Shown: piece after piece, positions 7,891 through 16,697 of the stretch | How positions within the stretch are numbered: position 1 is the first letter of the stretch | How the letters are laid out: each line of letters opens with the position of its first letter | Assembly: GCF_900142625.1 (NCBI RefSeq) | Contig: NZ_FRBN01000016.1 | Coordinates: forward strand, 1 to 64,000 | DNA from: Roseovarius marisflavi | Lineage (GTDB): Bacteria; Pseudomonadota; Alphaproteobacteria; Rhodobacterales; Rhodobacteraceae | DNA: 64,000 nucleotides | Reading direction: 5' to 3' | The notes under the pieces: generated by a model | What the model saw: only the letters and a program-made list of their open reading frames with translations | Databases searched by the model: none | Told to the model about the DNA's origin: nothing | Translations under genes and position numbers: made by a program

Positions 7891-8859
7891 ATGACCATCA
7901 GCGCAGAACCAATTATTTACGGCCTGATTTTCATCGGTGTGCTGGTCCTTGTCGAGGGCCTGTACCTGACGGTGTTTGGCCGCTCGATCAGCCTTAACAA
8001 CCGGGTCAACCGCCGACTTGAGATGCTGGACAAGACCGGCAACCGCGAAGAGGTAATGGAAAAACTGCGCAAAGAGATGCAGCAGCACCTCAAGGCGCGC
8101 AAAATTCCGCTCTACTCGATCCTGTCGGCCAAGGCCCAAAAGGCCGCGATCGCCTTTACGCCCAATCAGCTGATGATGCTGATGGTGGGGGTCAGCGTGC
8201 TTGCGTTTCTTGGCCTGACGATTGGCACCGAAACCGCCATTCCCGTGCGCATCGCGGCGTCGATCGGGATGGGTGTTGGTGGCATTTTCACATGGATCAA
8301 CATGAAGGCGAACAAACGCATGGGCATGCTCGAAGAGCAACTGCCCGATGCGATCGAACTCATGGTGCGCTCGCTTCGGGTGGGCCATCCGTTTTCCGCC
8401 GCCATCGGGATCGTCGCGACCGAGGTGTCTGACCCTCTGGCCACCGAATTTGGCATCATCGCCGACGAGGCCGCCTATGGTCGCGACATGGGCGAGGCCC
8501 TCAAGGACATGGCCGAGCGCCTTGATATGCAGGATCTGCGCTTTCTGGCGGTCGCCGTGACCATCCAGCAGCAATCAGGTGGTAACCTTGCTGAAATCCT
8601 TGCCGGTCTTGCCAAGGTGATCCGCTCGCGCTTTCGTCTGTTCCGCCGCGTCAAGGCGATCACCGCCGAGGCGAAATGGTCGGGCAAATTCCTGTCGGGC
8701 TTTCCGATCCTGGCGCTGATCCTCATTCAGGTGATCAAGCCTGATTACTATGACGAAGCGATGCTTCACCCCTACTTTATTCCCGCCACGCTGATCGTGG
8801 GTGGCTTTCTCGTGCTCAACCTGATCGTCATGCGCGCGCTTGTGGACATCAAGGTCTGA
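7891..8859 (+). CDS. tadB: TadB, inner-membrane platform protein of the tad pilus
   Basis: A 322-residue T2SSF-family membrane protein. It has an N-terminal helix (about 10-28), two further helices (about 90-135), a cytoplasmic T2SSF domain with LPDAIELMVRSLRVGHPFSA and AYGRDMGEALKDMAERL, then FLAVAVTIQQQSGGNLAEIL, and C-terminal helices (about 270-320). It forms the platform on which CpaF acts together with TadC. It lies 5 bp after cpaF and 13 bp before tadC. Confidence 0.94.
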   Translation: MTISAEPIIYGLIFIGVLVLVEGLYLTVFGRSISLNNRVNRRLEMLDKTGNREEVMEKLRKEMQQHLKARKIPLYSILSAKAQKAAIAFTPNQLMMLMVGVSVLAFLGLTIGTETAIPVRIAASIGMGVGGIFTWINMKANKRMGMLEEQLPDAIELMVRSLRVGHPFSAAIGIVATEVSDPLATEFGIIADEAAYGRDMGEALKDMAERLDMQDLRFLAVAVTIQQQSGGNLAEILAGLAKVIRSRFRLFRRVKAITAEAKWSGKFLSGFPILALILIQVIKPDYYDEAMLHPYFIPATLIVGGFLVLNLIVMRALVDIKV

Positions 8860-8872
8860 AAAGGAACATCCC

Positions 8873-9853
8873 ATGAAACTTCTGACCCTGTTCACTGACG
8901 TCCTGACCGGCGCGCTTGGCCCCTTTGGCCCGATCATCGCGGTCGGCGCGCTTGGTGTGATGCTTATCCTCGTGACCGTTCCGATCATGCTCAAGCAAAA
9001 GCAGGATCCGCTTAAGAAGCTGAAAAACGCAAATTCAAACAAGAGCGATACGCCTTCTTCTGCCAACCTGCGCAGCGGCACGCGCAGTGTGAAGCTTGAT
9101 AGATACGCGAGCTTTCTTGAGCCGCAGGATGAAAAGCAGCTGTCGCAGATGCGCCTGACGCTGATGCAGGCAGGATATCGCCACAAGGATGCGGTGCGAT
9201 ATTTCCACTTTGCCCAATTTGCGCTTGGCATCGGCCTTTTGCTCGTGGGCGTGATATATTTCGTTCTGGTCAAATCCGATGATGACCTTTCAACCCAACA
9301 GACGCTGATGTACATTCTCGGGCCGGGCGGTGTTGGCTACATGCTGCCAAAATACTGGGTTACAAAACGCCAGCAACAGCGCCAGGAAGAAATCACCGAC
9401 GGCTTTCCCGACAGCCTTGACATGATGCTTGTCTGTATCGAGGCGGGCCAGTCGATGGATCAGGCGATCATTCGCGTCTCAAACGAAATCCGCGCCTCTT
9501 ATCCCGCCCTGGCCGATGAATTCCAGATCGTCTCGCTGCAAATCAAGGCCGGGCGCGACAAGGCCTCGGTTCTCAACGAGATGGCCGAACGCTGCGGTGT
9601 ACAGGATATTTCAAGCTTTGTGACGGTTCTGGTGCAATCACAGACCTTTGGCACCTCGGTCGGTGAGGCGCTGCGCGTCTATGCGGCGGAAATGCGTGAC
9701 AAACGGGTCATGCGCGCCGAAGAAAAAGCCAACAAGCTTCCGACAAAGATGACACTCGCCACGATGATGCTTACAGTACCACCATTGCTGATCATTCTGG
9801 TTGGACCGTCCGCTCTGGGTATTATGAAACTCTTCGAGATGGCGGGCAAATAA
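8873..9853 (+). CDS. tadC: TadC, inner-membrane platform protein of the tad pilus
   Basis: A 326-residue partner of TadB with the same T2SSF fold. Seen: an N-terminal helix, helices about 115-150, FPDSLDMMLVCIEAGQSMDQ, the segment ASVLNEMAERCGVQDISSFV, LVQSQTFGTSVGEALRVYAA, and C-terminal hydrophobic segment MTLATMMLTVPPLLIILVGP. I chose ATG 8873, behind AAGGAA, over the in-frame start at 8840, which lies inside tadB. The two TPR lipoproteins follow. Confidence 0.93.
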   Translation: MKLLTLFTDVLTGALGPFGPIIAVGALGVMLILVTVPIMLKQKQDPLKKLKNANSNKSDTPSSANLRSGTRSVKLDRYASFLEPQDEKQLSQMRLTLMQAGYRHKDAVRYFHFAQFALGIGLLLVGVIYFVLVKSDDDLSTQQTLMYILGPGGVGYMLPKYWVTKRQQQRQEEITDGFPDSLDMMLVCIEAGQSMDQAIIRVSNEIRASYPALADEFQIVSLQIKAGRDKASVLNEMAERCGVQDISSFVTVLVQSQTFGTSVGEALRVYAAEMRDKRVMRAEEKANKLPTKMTLATMMLTVPPLLIILVGPSALGIMKLFEMAGK

Positions 9854-9863
9854 ACGGGGCACG

Positions 9864-10415
9864 ATGACATCACGGGCGGGGGTATTTCTGGCGTTTTTTC
9901 TGGCTTTGGTCGGCTGTTTCGAGCCTGAACCACCAGAGAGCCCTTATGCACCGGGCCTTGTGCCGGGTGGAGAGGCGGTCGACGCGGTGATCGTCGGCCA
10001 CCGCCTTATGGATGCGGGCGAATTCGAGTTGGCCCAAAAGGCCTATACCCGCGCCGCCGTGACCCAGGGCATGACGGCCGATATTCTCGCCGGACTTGGC
10101 AGCGCCAATCTGGGGCTTGGTCGCCTTGCAACAGCAGAGAGATTACTGCGCAAGGCCGTCGCAAAAGACCAGGCCTCGCCTGAAATCTGGAATAACCTGG
10201 GCGTTGTTCTGGTGGAAAAGCGCGAATATGTCGAAGCTGAACAGGTTTTTCGTCGCGCTTACGCACTGGATGATGGCGAAAGTGACTCAATTCGCGACAA
10301 TTTGCGCTTAGCGCTCGCAAAATCTGAAAATTCCGGCTATGCTGAAGTGCAAGAGCAAGACTATAAATTGGTACGGCGGGGCAGTGGCGACTATCTGGTC
10401 CGCAAGATACCATGA
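9864..10415 (+). CDS. TadD-like TPR lipoprotein (first copy)
   Basis: A 183-residue lipoprotein. The signal MTSRAGVFLAFFLALVGC gives a lipobox with Cys18. Tetratricopeptide repeats fill the rest: HRLMDAGEFELAQKAYTRAA, ILAGLGSANLGLGRLATAER and IWNNLGVVLVEKREYVEAEQ. TadD proteins act as outer-membrane-linked assembly factors of the secretin. It starts 10 bp after tadC and is followed 29 bp later by a second, longer TPR lipoprotein. The C-terminal 35 residues are not TPR and look specific to this subfamily. Confidence 0.85.
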   Translation: MTSRAGVFLAFFLALVGCFEPEPPESPYAPGLVPGGEAVDAVIVGHRLMDAGEFELAQKAYTRAAVTQGMTADILAGLGSANLGLGRLATAERLLRKAVAKDQASPEIWNNLGVVLVEKREYVEAEQVFRRAYALDDGESDSIRDNLRLALAKSENSGYAEVQEQDYKLVRRGSGDYLVRKIP

Positions 10416-10444
10416 CGAGGCAGCGGCAGTAAAAGGACGCAAAA

Positions 10445-11302
10445 ATGCGCCACCCTATCCTGATTTCCCTTTGCGTGACGGGCGTATTCGCCCTGTCTGC
10501 GTGTGAGCAGTCCACCGAAAATGACGTTGATCGCGCCTTTCAGAGCATCAATGTCGTGGATGAATCCAACCTCAATGACGTGATGCTGGCAGCTGCCGAC
10601 CCAAATGAGGCGGTGTCTTACTTTCAGCGCGCAATCGGCGAAAAACCCGACCGCGTCGATCTGTTGCGCGGACTTGGCAAATCCCTGATCCGCGCCAAGC
10701 GCCACACCGAGGCGGTGAGTGTCTGGACGAAAGTGGCCGAGCATAAAGATGCCACGAATGACGACCGCGTCGATCTGGCCGACGCCCTGATCCGCAACAA
10801 CGAATGGGAGCGCGCCGACAAGGTTCTGGACGCCATCCCCCCCACATTCGAGACCTTCAAACGCTATCGCCTTGAAGCAATGATTGCCGATAGCAATCAG
10901 GAATGGAAAAAGGCCGACAGTTTCTATGAAATCGCCGCTGGCCTGACGACGCGGCCCGCTGGCGTGATGAACAACTGGGGCTATTCCAAGCTGACGCGCG
11001 GCGACTATCCCGGCGCAGAGCGGCTTTTCTCGGATGCGGTCCGTCAGGACCCGGCCCTGTTCACCGCCAAGAACAACCTTGTTCTGGCACGCGGTGCGCA
11101 GCAGAAATACTCGCTTCCGGTATTGTCCACCAATCAGTCAGAGCGCGCACAACTGCTTTACACGCTTGGACTTTCGGCGATCAAGCAGGGCGACACAGCG
11201 ATTGGCAAAGGCCTGTTGCGTGACGCGATAGAGACCCATCCCCAGCACTTCGAGGAAGCCGTGCGAAGCCTGCGCGCTCTTGAAGCAAACGTGTCAAACT
11301 AG
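10445..11302 (+). CDS. tadD: TadD-like TPR lipoprotein (second copy)
   Basis: A 285-residue lipoprotein with signal MRHPILISLCVTGVFALSAC and Cys20 as the acylation site. TPR units follow: YFQRAIGEKPDRVDLLRGLG, KSLIRAKRHTEAVSVWTKVA, NNWGYSKLTRGDYPGAERLF, and LYTLGLSAIKQGDTAIGKGL. The length agrees with TadD proteins. The first copy beside it probably arose by duplication followed by divergence, since the two differ in length and repeat number. It ends 13 bp before the prepilin peptidase. Confidence 0.88.
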   Translation: MRHPILISLCVTGVFALSACEQSTENDVDRAFQSINVVDESNLNDVMLAAADPNEAVSYFQRAIGEKPDRVDLLRGLGKSLIRAKRHTEAVSVWTKVAEHKDATNDDRVDLADALIRNNEWERADKVLDAIPPTFETFKRYRLEAMIADSNQEWKKADSFYEIAAGLTTRPAGVMNNWGYSKLTRGDYPGAERLFSDAVRQDPALFTAKNNLVLARGAQQKYSLPVLSTNQSERAQLLYTLGLSAIKQGDTAIGKGLLRDAIETHPQHFEEAVRSLRALEANVSN

Positions 11303-11315
11303 GCAGGGGTACCAA

Positions 11316-11816
11316 ATGTCACTTCAGATCACGGCCCAGGCGGCGCTTTGGTTCCTGCCCTTCGTTTTGCCGGTCTGTGTCTGGGTCGCGCTTAGCGATC
11401 TGCGGGTTATGAAAATTCCCAACACAGCGGTGCTGACACTGGCGGGAATCTTTGTGGTGATCGGGCTGATTGCGCTGCCGATGTCAGTCTATCCCTGGAG
11501 ATTCGCGCATCTGGCGGTAATGCTTGCGGTCGGGATCCTGGCCAATGCCGTCGGAGCCATGGGCGCGGGGGATGCCAAATTTATCGCCGCCGCCGCCCCC
11601 TTCGTGGCGCTTGGCGATCTCCCCATGTTGGGGGTCCTCTTTTCCGCCACGCTTCTGGCCGCTTTTGTCACGCATCGCATCGCCAAATACAGCCCCCTGC
11701 GGCGCCTTGCGCCAGACTGGCAAAGCTGGTCCGTGGGCAAAAAATTCCCGATGGGCTTTGCCCTCGGCGCCACTCTGGCGATTTATTTGGGGCTTGGCGC
11801 GCTCTACGGGGCGTAA
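11316..11816 (+). CDS. cpaA: TadV/CpaA prepilin peptidase
   Basis: A 166-residue membrane aspartic protease of family A24 that would remove the leader of the Flp prepilin. The two catalytic aspartates are visible: Asp28 in ALSDLRVMKIPN and Asp86 in GAMGAGDAKF (the GxGD motif). About five or six membrane helices are present. It lacks the N-terminal methyltransferase domain of type IVa peptidases, as is usual for TadV/CpaA. The start at 11316 follows AGGCAGGGG; the in-frame ATG at 11280 lies in the preceding gene. Confidence 0.92.
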   Translation: MSLQITAQAALWFLPFVLPVCVWVALSDLRVMKIPNTAVLTLAGIFVVIGLIALPMSVYPWRFAHLAVMLAVGILANAVGAMGAGDAKFIAAAAPFVALGDLPMLGVLFSATLLAAFVTHRIAKYSPLRRLAPDWQSWSVGKKFPMGFALGATLAIYLGLGALYGA

Positions 11817-11953
11817 AGCGTCGCCTCTGCCGCACCCCTGCCCGAGGCTTTCCTTAATTTTTGCACCTTTGCGCGGCATGCTTGTGCCAAGACCTGTCCG
11901 CTTTCGCGCGGGATGGGGGAAAACAGCATTCAGGCGCAGAACAGGTACATCAC

Positions 11954-13264
11954 ATGAACATGCAAGTCAGCACCGGCGTTCAGCCCCCCCCCCCCCCGAG
12001 CAGCATCGAGGATATGCAGCTTCCGGTGGTGATGATGCGGGATATCCTGCTCAAGACCATGTTCCGCAAGAACCTCGACCTTGTGTCGGAAGTGGCCGTC
12101 GCCATCTGTCTGCCGCGTGCGGTGACGCAGGAACTGATCGATATGGCGCGGGTCCAGAAGCTGCTTGAAGCGACGGGTACGTTGAATGCGAATTCCGGTG
12201 GTGAAATGGGCTATCAGCTAACCGATGCCGGCAAATCCCGCGCACTTGATGCGCTTAGTCAGTCGGAATATTTCGGCGCCATGCCGGTGCCTCTGGCGGT
12301 CTACCGCGAACAGGTCAAACGCCAGTCGATCCGCAACATCCAGATCACCCGCGATCAGTTGACCAACGCGATGGGCCATCTGATCCTGCCCAACAGCCTT
12401 CTGGATCACCTCGGGCCTGCGGTCAGCGCCGGGCGCTCGATCCTGATGTATGGTCCTCCGGGCAACGGGAAATCCAGTATTTCCAATGGCATACGTGACG
12501 CGATGGGGGATAAGATCTATGTGCCGCGCGCGATTGAATATTCCGGCCAGGTAATCACGGTTTATGACCCTATCGTGCATTCCTCGGCCGAGGTCGAGAT
12601 TGATGACCCCAATAGCCTGCGCCGTCGCCGCACCTTTGACACGCGCTATGTGCGCTGTGAACGCCCGACCGTGATCACCGGTGGTGAACTGAGCCTCTCG
12701 ATGCTTGATCTGGTCTATAACCCCACCGCGCGCACCTATCAGGCGCCGCTTCAGCTCAAGTCGACCGGCGGCATTTTCATCGTGGATGACCTTGGCCGTC
12801 AGGCCGAACCGCCGCAAAGCCTTGTGAACCGCTGGATTGTTCCGCTTGAGGAAAGCAAGGATATCCTGGCCCTGCAATCGGGCGAGAAATTCGAGGTGCC
12901 GTTTGATACGCTGGTGATTTTCTCGACCAACTTCCACCCGAATGAGATTTTCGATAAAGCCGCCCTGCGCCGGATTTTCTACAAGATCAAGATCGACGGG
13001 CCATGCCAGCAGGATTTCCTGAAAATCTTTGCCATGGTCGCGCGTAAAAAGGGAATGCCGCTTGACGAGGCGGCGCTGATCCATCTGATCAAGGAAAAAT
13101 ACCCGACGATCGACAATGTCTACGCCAACTATCAGCCGGTCTTTTTGATCGACCAGATGATCTCGATCTGTGAGTTCGAGGGCATCCCTTATCAGATGTC
13201 CCCCGACTTGCTTGATCGGGCCTGGGCCAACATGTTCGTCAAGGAAGAAGAGATCGCTCACTGA
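11954..13264 (+). CDS. wHTH-like plus AAA ATPase of unknown function, linked to the tad locus
   Basis: A 436-residue protein of unknown role. The N-terminus carries a run of prolines encoded by 14 consecutive C. Residues about 30-130 look helical and may contain a winged-helix fold. A AAA-type ATPase core follows, with Walker A YGPPGNGKSS (about 166-174), Walker B GGIFIVDDLGRQ (about 273-284), and a sensor-like VIFSTNFHP. I recall homologues next to tad genes in Roseobacter-type genomes, but no function is established. The ATG at 11954 is preceded by a weak site (CAGGTACATC); an upstream GTG or ATG extension would not add recognisable protein. It may regulate or remodel pilus components. Confidence 0.8.
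   Translation: MNMQVSTGVQPPPPPSSIEDMQLPVVMMRDILLKTMFRKNLDLVSEVAVAICLPRAVTQELIDMARVQKLLEATGTLNANSGGEMGYQLTDAGKSRALDALSQSEYFGAMPVPLAVYREQVKRQSIRNIQITRDQLTNAMGHLILPNSLLDHLGPAVSAGRSILMYGPPGNGKSSISNGIRDAMGDKIYVPRAIEYSGQVITVYDPIVHSSAEVEIDDPNSLRRRRTFDTRYVRCERPTVITGGELSLSMLDLVYNPTARTYQAPLQLKSTGGIFIVDDLGRQAEPPQSLVNRWIVPLEESKDILALQSGEKFEVPFDTLVIFSTNFHPNEIFDKAALRRIFYKIKIDGPCQQDFLKIFAMVARKKGMPLDEAALIHLIKEKYPTIDNVYANYQPVFLIDQMISICEFEGIPYQMSPDLLDRAWANMFVKEEEIAH
11984..11997 (+). repeat. Homopolymer of 14 C inside the AAA ATPase gene
   Basis: Fourteen consecutive C residues at codons 11-15 encode most of a five-proline run. A gain or loss of one base shifts the frame at about codon 14. In-frame ATG codons lie downstream, the first at 12014 with GAGGAT just before it. 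Confidence 0.95.
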
Positions 13265-13276
13265 GATCACAACAAG

Positions 13277-13309
13277 AACGGCGCAACCACATCTGGATGC
13301 GCCGTTGTT
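13277..13309. terminator. Hairpin between convergent AAA ATPase and outer-membrane protein genes
   Basis: AACGGCGCA and TGCGCCGTT form a perfect 9-bp stem around a 12-base loop, followed by GTTT. There is no real T-run, so it is a weak candidate for a two-way terminator between converging genes. Confidence 0.5.
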
Positions 13310-13323
13310 TGCCGACTTAACAG

Positions 13324-13983
13324 TCAGAAATCCCATCGCAGACCAACACGCACGGCATGCTGCGTGACCTTGACCGGCATACTTACGGCCGGAAAAGCAG
13401 GGGCCAGAGTCCCCCTGGACTTGCCGTAATCGGTGTACCGATACTCGGTCCGCAGCGACAGGTTGGTGGCAATGCGCGTATCGATACCCGCTCCGATCGT
13501 CCATCCGTCCAATTTGTCGCTATAGCCGTTGGTCGGCGTTGCAGCAGGGCCACCGCGGAAATCAAAATCCCCGTAGGCGTAGCCGCCCGTCGCATAAAAC
13601 AGAGCCGGATTGGGGCCCAGATTCCCAGCATAGCCGACAACGGCCCGCACGGACCCCTGCCAGTTCAACTCAGACCGCCCCGCCGATGTGGCACCGGTCA
13701 GATTAGTATAAGACCCCGACGCTTCGCTGCCCTCGAAATCCACCTCAGCGCCGTAAACCATCTGCCCTGACTGAACGGCATACCCGGCAAATGCACCATA
13801 AAGCGCGCCGTCCGGGCTGGAATTGCCAGAGGGCGCCCCATTGCTATAGCTGTGCTTCGCGTCAAGATCGGTATAACCAAGCGCAAGGCCACCATAAAAT
13901 CCATCCCAAACCTGCGCCGAAGCCAAACAGGGCATGGCAGAGATGAACGCACTCAGAACCAACTGTTTAGGGGTCAGTTTCAT
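13324..13983 (-). CDS. Outer-membrane beta-barrel protein (OmpA/Opa-like barrel)
   Basis: A 219-residue exported protein. Residues 1-23 form a signal peptide ending ASA. The mature part alternates aromatic and small residues and reads as an eight-strand barrel: WDGFYGGLALGYTDLDAKHS, GALYGAFAGYAVQSGQMVYG, ALFYATGGYAYGDFDF, LDGWTIGAGIDTRIATNLSL, and it ends in the classical C-terminal signal VRVGLRWDF with a terminal Phe. No enzyme residues are apparent. It is divergent from the helicase gene and convergent with the AAA ATPase. Confidence 0.87.
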   Translation of the reverse strand: MKLTPKQLVLSAFISAMPCLASAQVWDGFYGGLALGYTDLDAKHSYSNGAPSGNSSPDGALYGAFAGYAVQSGQMVYGAEVDFEGSEASGSYTNLTGATSAGRSELNWQGSVRAVVGYAGNLGPNPALFYATGGYAYGDFDFRGGPAATPTNGYSDKLDGWTIGAGIDTRIATNLSLRTEYRYTDYGKSRGTLAPAFPAVSMPVKVTQHAVRVGLRWDF

Positions 13984-14191
13984 GATAGTTCCTCCAGATA
14001 ATTTGCGCTTTCATGCGTGATTTTTGGTCACAGCGCGACTCGACAACTCCTAAGCTCCCATAGCCGGGCATTTTAATATTTTGGGATCACAGCTTTTTGA
14101 CATTAACCAATCCCGTATAAAACGATTTGGGTCTGCAATCGTTTGTATCCGGGGCATTTCCATCCACGACGATGCATTCTAATTTTCCGGA

Positions 14192-16600
14192 ATGACTCAC
14201 CTCCCCGATCTGTTTCAGTCCTGGTTCAACGCCCGTGGGTGGTCCATTCATCCGCACCAGCAAACCGTGCTGGCGCGCGCCGATGCGCCCGCGACCCTGC
14301 TGATTGCGCCGACCGGCGGGGGCAAGACGCTGGCCGGTTTCCTGCCGACACTGGTTGATCTGGCCGAGGGTCCGCATGCCGGGCTTCACACGCTTTATAT
14401 CTCGCCGCTCAAGGCGCTTGCGGCCGACATCAAGCGCAACCTGACCGCGCCCGTCGAGGACATGGGCCTTGCCATCCGGGTTGAGGATCGCACCGGCGAC
14501 ACCTCGGCACACGCCAAACGCCGTCAGCGTGCTGACCCGCCGCATATCCTTTTGACCACCCCGGAAAGCCTTGCCTTGATGGTCTCTTACGAGGATGCAC
14601 CGCGCATTTTTGCCGGACTCAAGCGGGTGGTGATTGATGAAATTCACGCCCTCGCAGAAAGCAAGCGCGGCGATCAGCTCATGCTGACGCTGTCACGGCT
14701 GGAGGCGCTTTGCCCCGGCCTGCGTCGCGTCGGCCTGTCGGCCACGGTCGAAGACCCGCCCGCGCTTGCGCGCTATCTTGCGCAGGGCGGAAATCGCTGC
14801 GACATCCTGTTGGCCGACCCCGGCCCTGCCCCGGATATTTCGATGCTGGAACTCGCCGATCCGCCGCCCTGGTCGGGCGGTGGGGCCGCCTATGCGATCC
14901 CGGCAGTGCTTGATCAGATCAAGCGGCACAAGACCACGCTGATCTTTCACAACACCCGCGCGCAGGCGGAAATTTTCTTTCACAATCTGTGGCTTGCCAA
15001 TGAAGACGGCCTTCCCATCGCGATCCATCACGGCAGCCTTGACCGCGCGCAGCGCAGCCGCGTCGAAGAGGCGATGACCCGCGGCGAGCTGCGCGCGATT
15101 GTCTGCACCGGAAGCCTTGATCTCGGCATCGACTGGGGCGATGTCGATCTTGTCATTCAGGTCGGCGCGCCCAAGAACGTCAAGCGTCTGGTCCAGCGGA
15201 TCGGACGCGCCAATCACCGCTATAACGCGCCGTCCAAGGCGCTTTTGGTGCCCGCCAACCGCTTTGAAGTGGTCGAATGTCTGGCCGCGCTTCAGGCGGT
15301 GCGCGACCATGATCTTGATGGCGAGGCGCGCAGGCCGGGGCCGCGCGACGTGCTGTGCCAGCATATCCTGATCCGGGCCTGTGCCGGGCCGTTTGACGCC
15401 GACGATCTGTTCACCGAGGTCACCGGCGTTGGTGCCTATGCGGGGCTGACGCGGGCCGAGTTTGACGCCTGCCTGGAGTTTTGCGCAAGCGGCGGTTATG
15501 CCCTGCGCGCCTATGATCAATGGCAGCGACTGTTGCAGCGTGCCGATGGGCAGTGGCAATTGCGTGATCCGCGCAGCGCGCGCCTGATCCGCATGAACGT
15601 CGGCACCATTCAGGATAGCGACACCCTCAAGGTTCGGATGAAGCGCGCGCGCGGCGGCAAGCCCCTTGGCGAGGTCGAAGAGGCGTTTGCCGCCACGCTC
15701 AGCCCCGGTGACACCTTCCTGATCGGCGGCCAGATCGTGCGCTTTGAGAGCCTGCGCGAGATGGTGGTCGAGGTCAGCCGCGACGCGGGCCGCAAACCAA
15801 AGATCGCGACCTTCACGGGCACCAAATTCGCCACATCGACCCAGCTTTCAGAGCGTATTCTTGCGCTTCTCGCACAGCCCGACTGGCCCGGTTTACCAGA
15901 GGTGATCCGCGACTGGCTGCACCTGCAGAGGCGCGTGTCAGAGATGCCGAAGGCGGGGCATCTGCTGGTTGAGAGTTTTGCCCATGACGGGCGCGAACAG
16001 ACCTGTATTTACGGCTTTGCCGGGCGCAATGCGCAGCAAACGCTTGGCCTGCTGGTGACCAAACGGATGGAAGAGCTTGGCCTTGCGCCGCTTGGTTTTG
16101 TGGCAACGGATTATGCCACGCTGATCTGGGGTCTTGAGGCGGTGACCGACGCAGCGCCTTTGTTTGACGCCGCGAGCCTGCGCGTCGGCTTTGAGAGCTG
16201 GCTTGCCGGCAACGCCGTGATGAAACGCACGTTTCGGGCCTCGGCGACGATCGCGGGCCTTATTCAGCGCAACAGCCCGAGCGCGCGCAAGAGCGGGCGA
16301 CAGGCGGTAATGTCGTCGGATATCCTCTATGATACGCTGGTGAAATATGACCCCGGTCACCTCTTGCTCGATATCACCCGGCAAGAGGCCATGCGCGGCC
16401 TGGTCGATTTTGGCCGCATCGAAGAGATGCTGGCGCGGATTGAGGGGCGCATCACCCACAGGCGGCTGGCGCGGGTAAGCCCGCTTGCAGCTCCGCTCTT
16501 CCTTGAGGCCGGACGCACCCCGGTCAAAGGCGCCGCGGAAGAGCGGCTTTTGGCCGAGGAAACCGCGCGGCTGATGCAGGCGGCGGGGCTGGCGGGGTGA
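14192..16600 (+). CDS. Ligase-associated DNA damage response DEXH-box helicase (Lhr-like)
   Basis: An 802-residue superfamily 2 helicase. Motif I is APTGGGKTLAG (about 39-49), motif II is DEIH (about 148-151) in VVIDEIHALAESKRGDQL, motif III LSATVEDP, and motif VI LVQRIGRANHR. The C-terminal third has a Lhr-type winged-helix and extension. Proteins of this subgroup are encoded with a metallophosphoesterase, a beta-CASP exonuclease and an ATP-dependent ligase in a DNA repair cluster. Here only the phosphoesterase follows. The start ATG is 208 bp from the divergent outer-membrane protein and has TTCCGGA before it. Confidence 0.9.
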   Translation: MTHLPDLFQSWFNARGWSIHPHQQTVLARADAPATLLIAPTGGGKTLAGFLPTLVDLAEGPHAGLHTLYISPLKALAADIKRNLTAPVEDMGLAIRVEDRTGDTSAHAKRRQRADPPHILLTTPESLALMVSYEDAPRIFAGLKRVVIDEIHALAESKRGDQLMLTLSRLEALCPGLRRVGLSATVEDPPALARYLAQGGNRCDILLADPGPAPDISMLELADPPPWSGGGAAYAIPAVLDQIKRHKTTLIFHNTRAQAEIFFHNLWLANEDGLPIAIHHGSLDRAQRSRVEEAMTRGELRAIVCTGSLDLGIDWGDVDLVIQVGAPKNVKRLVQRIGRANHRYNAPSKALLVPANRFEVVECLAALQAVRDHDLDGEARRPGPRDVLCQHILIRACAGPFDADDLFTEVTGVGAYAGLTRAEFDACLEFCASGGYALRAYDQWQRLLQRADGQWQLRDPRSARLIRMNVGTIQDSDTLKVRMKRARGGKPLGEVEEAFAATLSPGDTFLIGGQIVRFESLREMVVEVSRDAGRKPKIATFTGTKFATSTQLSERILALLAQPDWPGLPEVIRDWLHLQRRVSEMPKAGHLLVESFAHDGREQTCIYGFAGRNAQQTLGLLVTKRMEELGLAPLGFVATDYATLIWGLEAVTDAAPLFDAASLRVGFESWLAGNAVMKRTFRASATIAGLIQRNSPSARKSGRQAVMSSDILYDTLVKYDPGHLLLDITRQEAMRGLVDFGRIEEMLARIEGRITHRRLARVSPLAAPLFLEAGRTPVKGAAEERLLAEETARLMQAAGLAG

Positions 16601-16697
16601 TCGCGGCGCTTTCGCGCGGCCGCCTGTCAGGGCGGACAAGCACGCCCGATGACGCGCCGCCCTTGCAATGACACGCACATCTCGCCACCAAGGGGGC

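Noticed and set aside
12218-13504. A 428-residue minus-strand frame covering the AAA ATPase
   Set aside because: It overlaps the AAA core, which has intact Walker motifs on the plus strand, and the product shows no domain.
14097-14121. TTGACA followed by TATAAA upstream of the Lhr-like helicase
   Set aside because: The two hexamers are only 13 bases apart, too close for a sigma-70 promoter.
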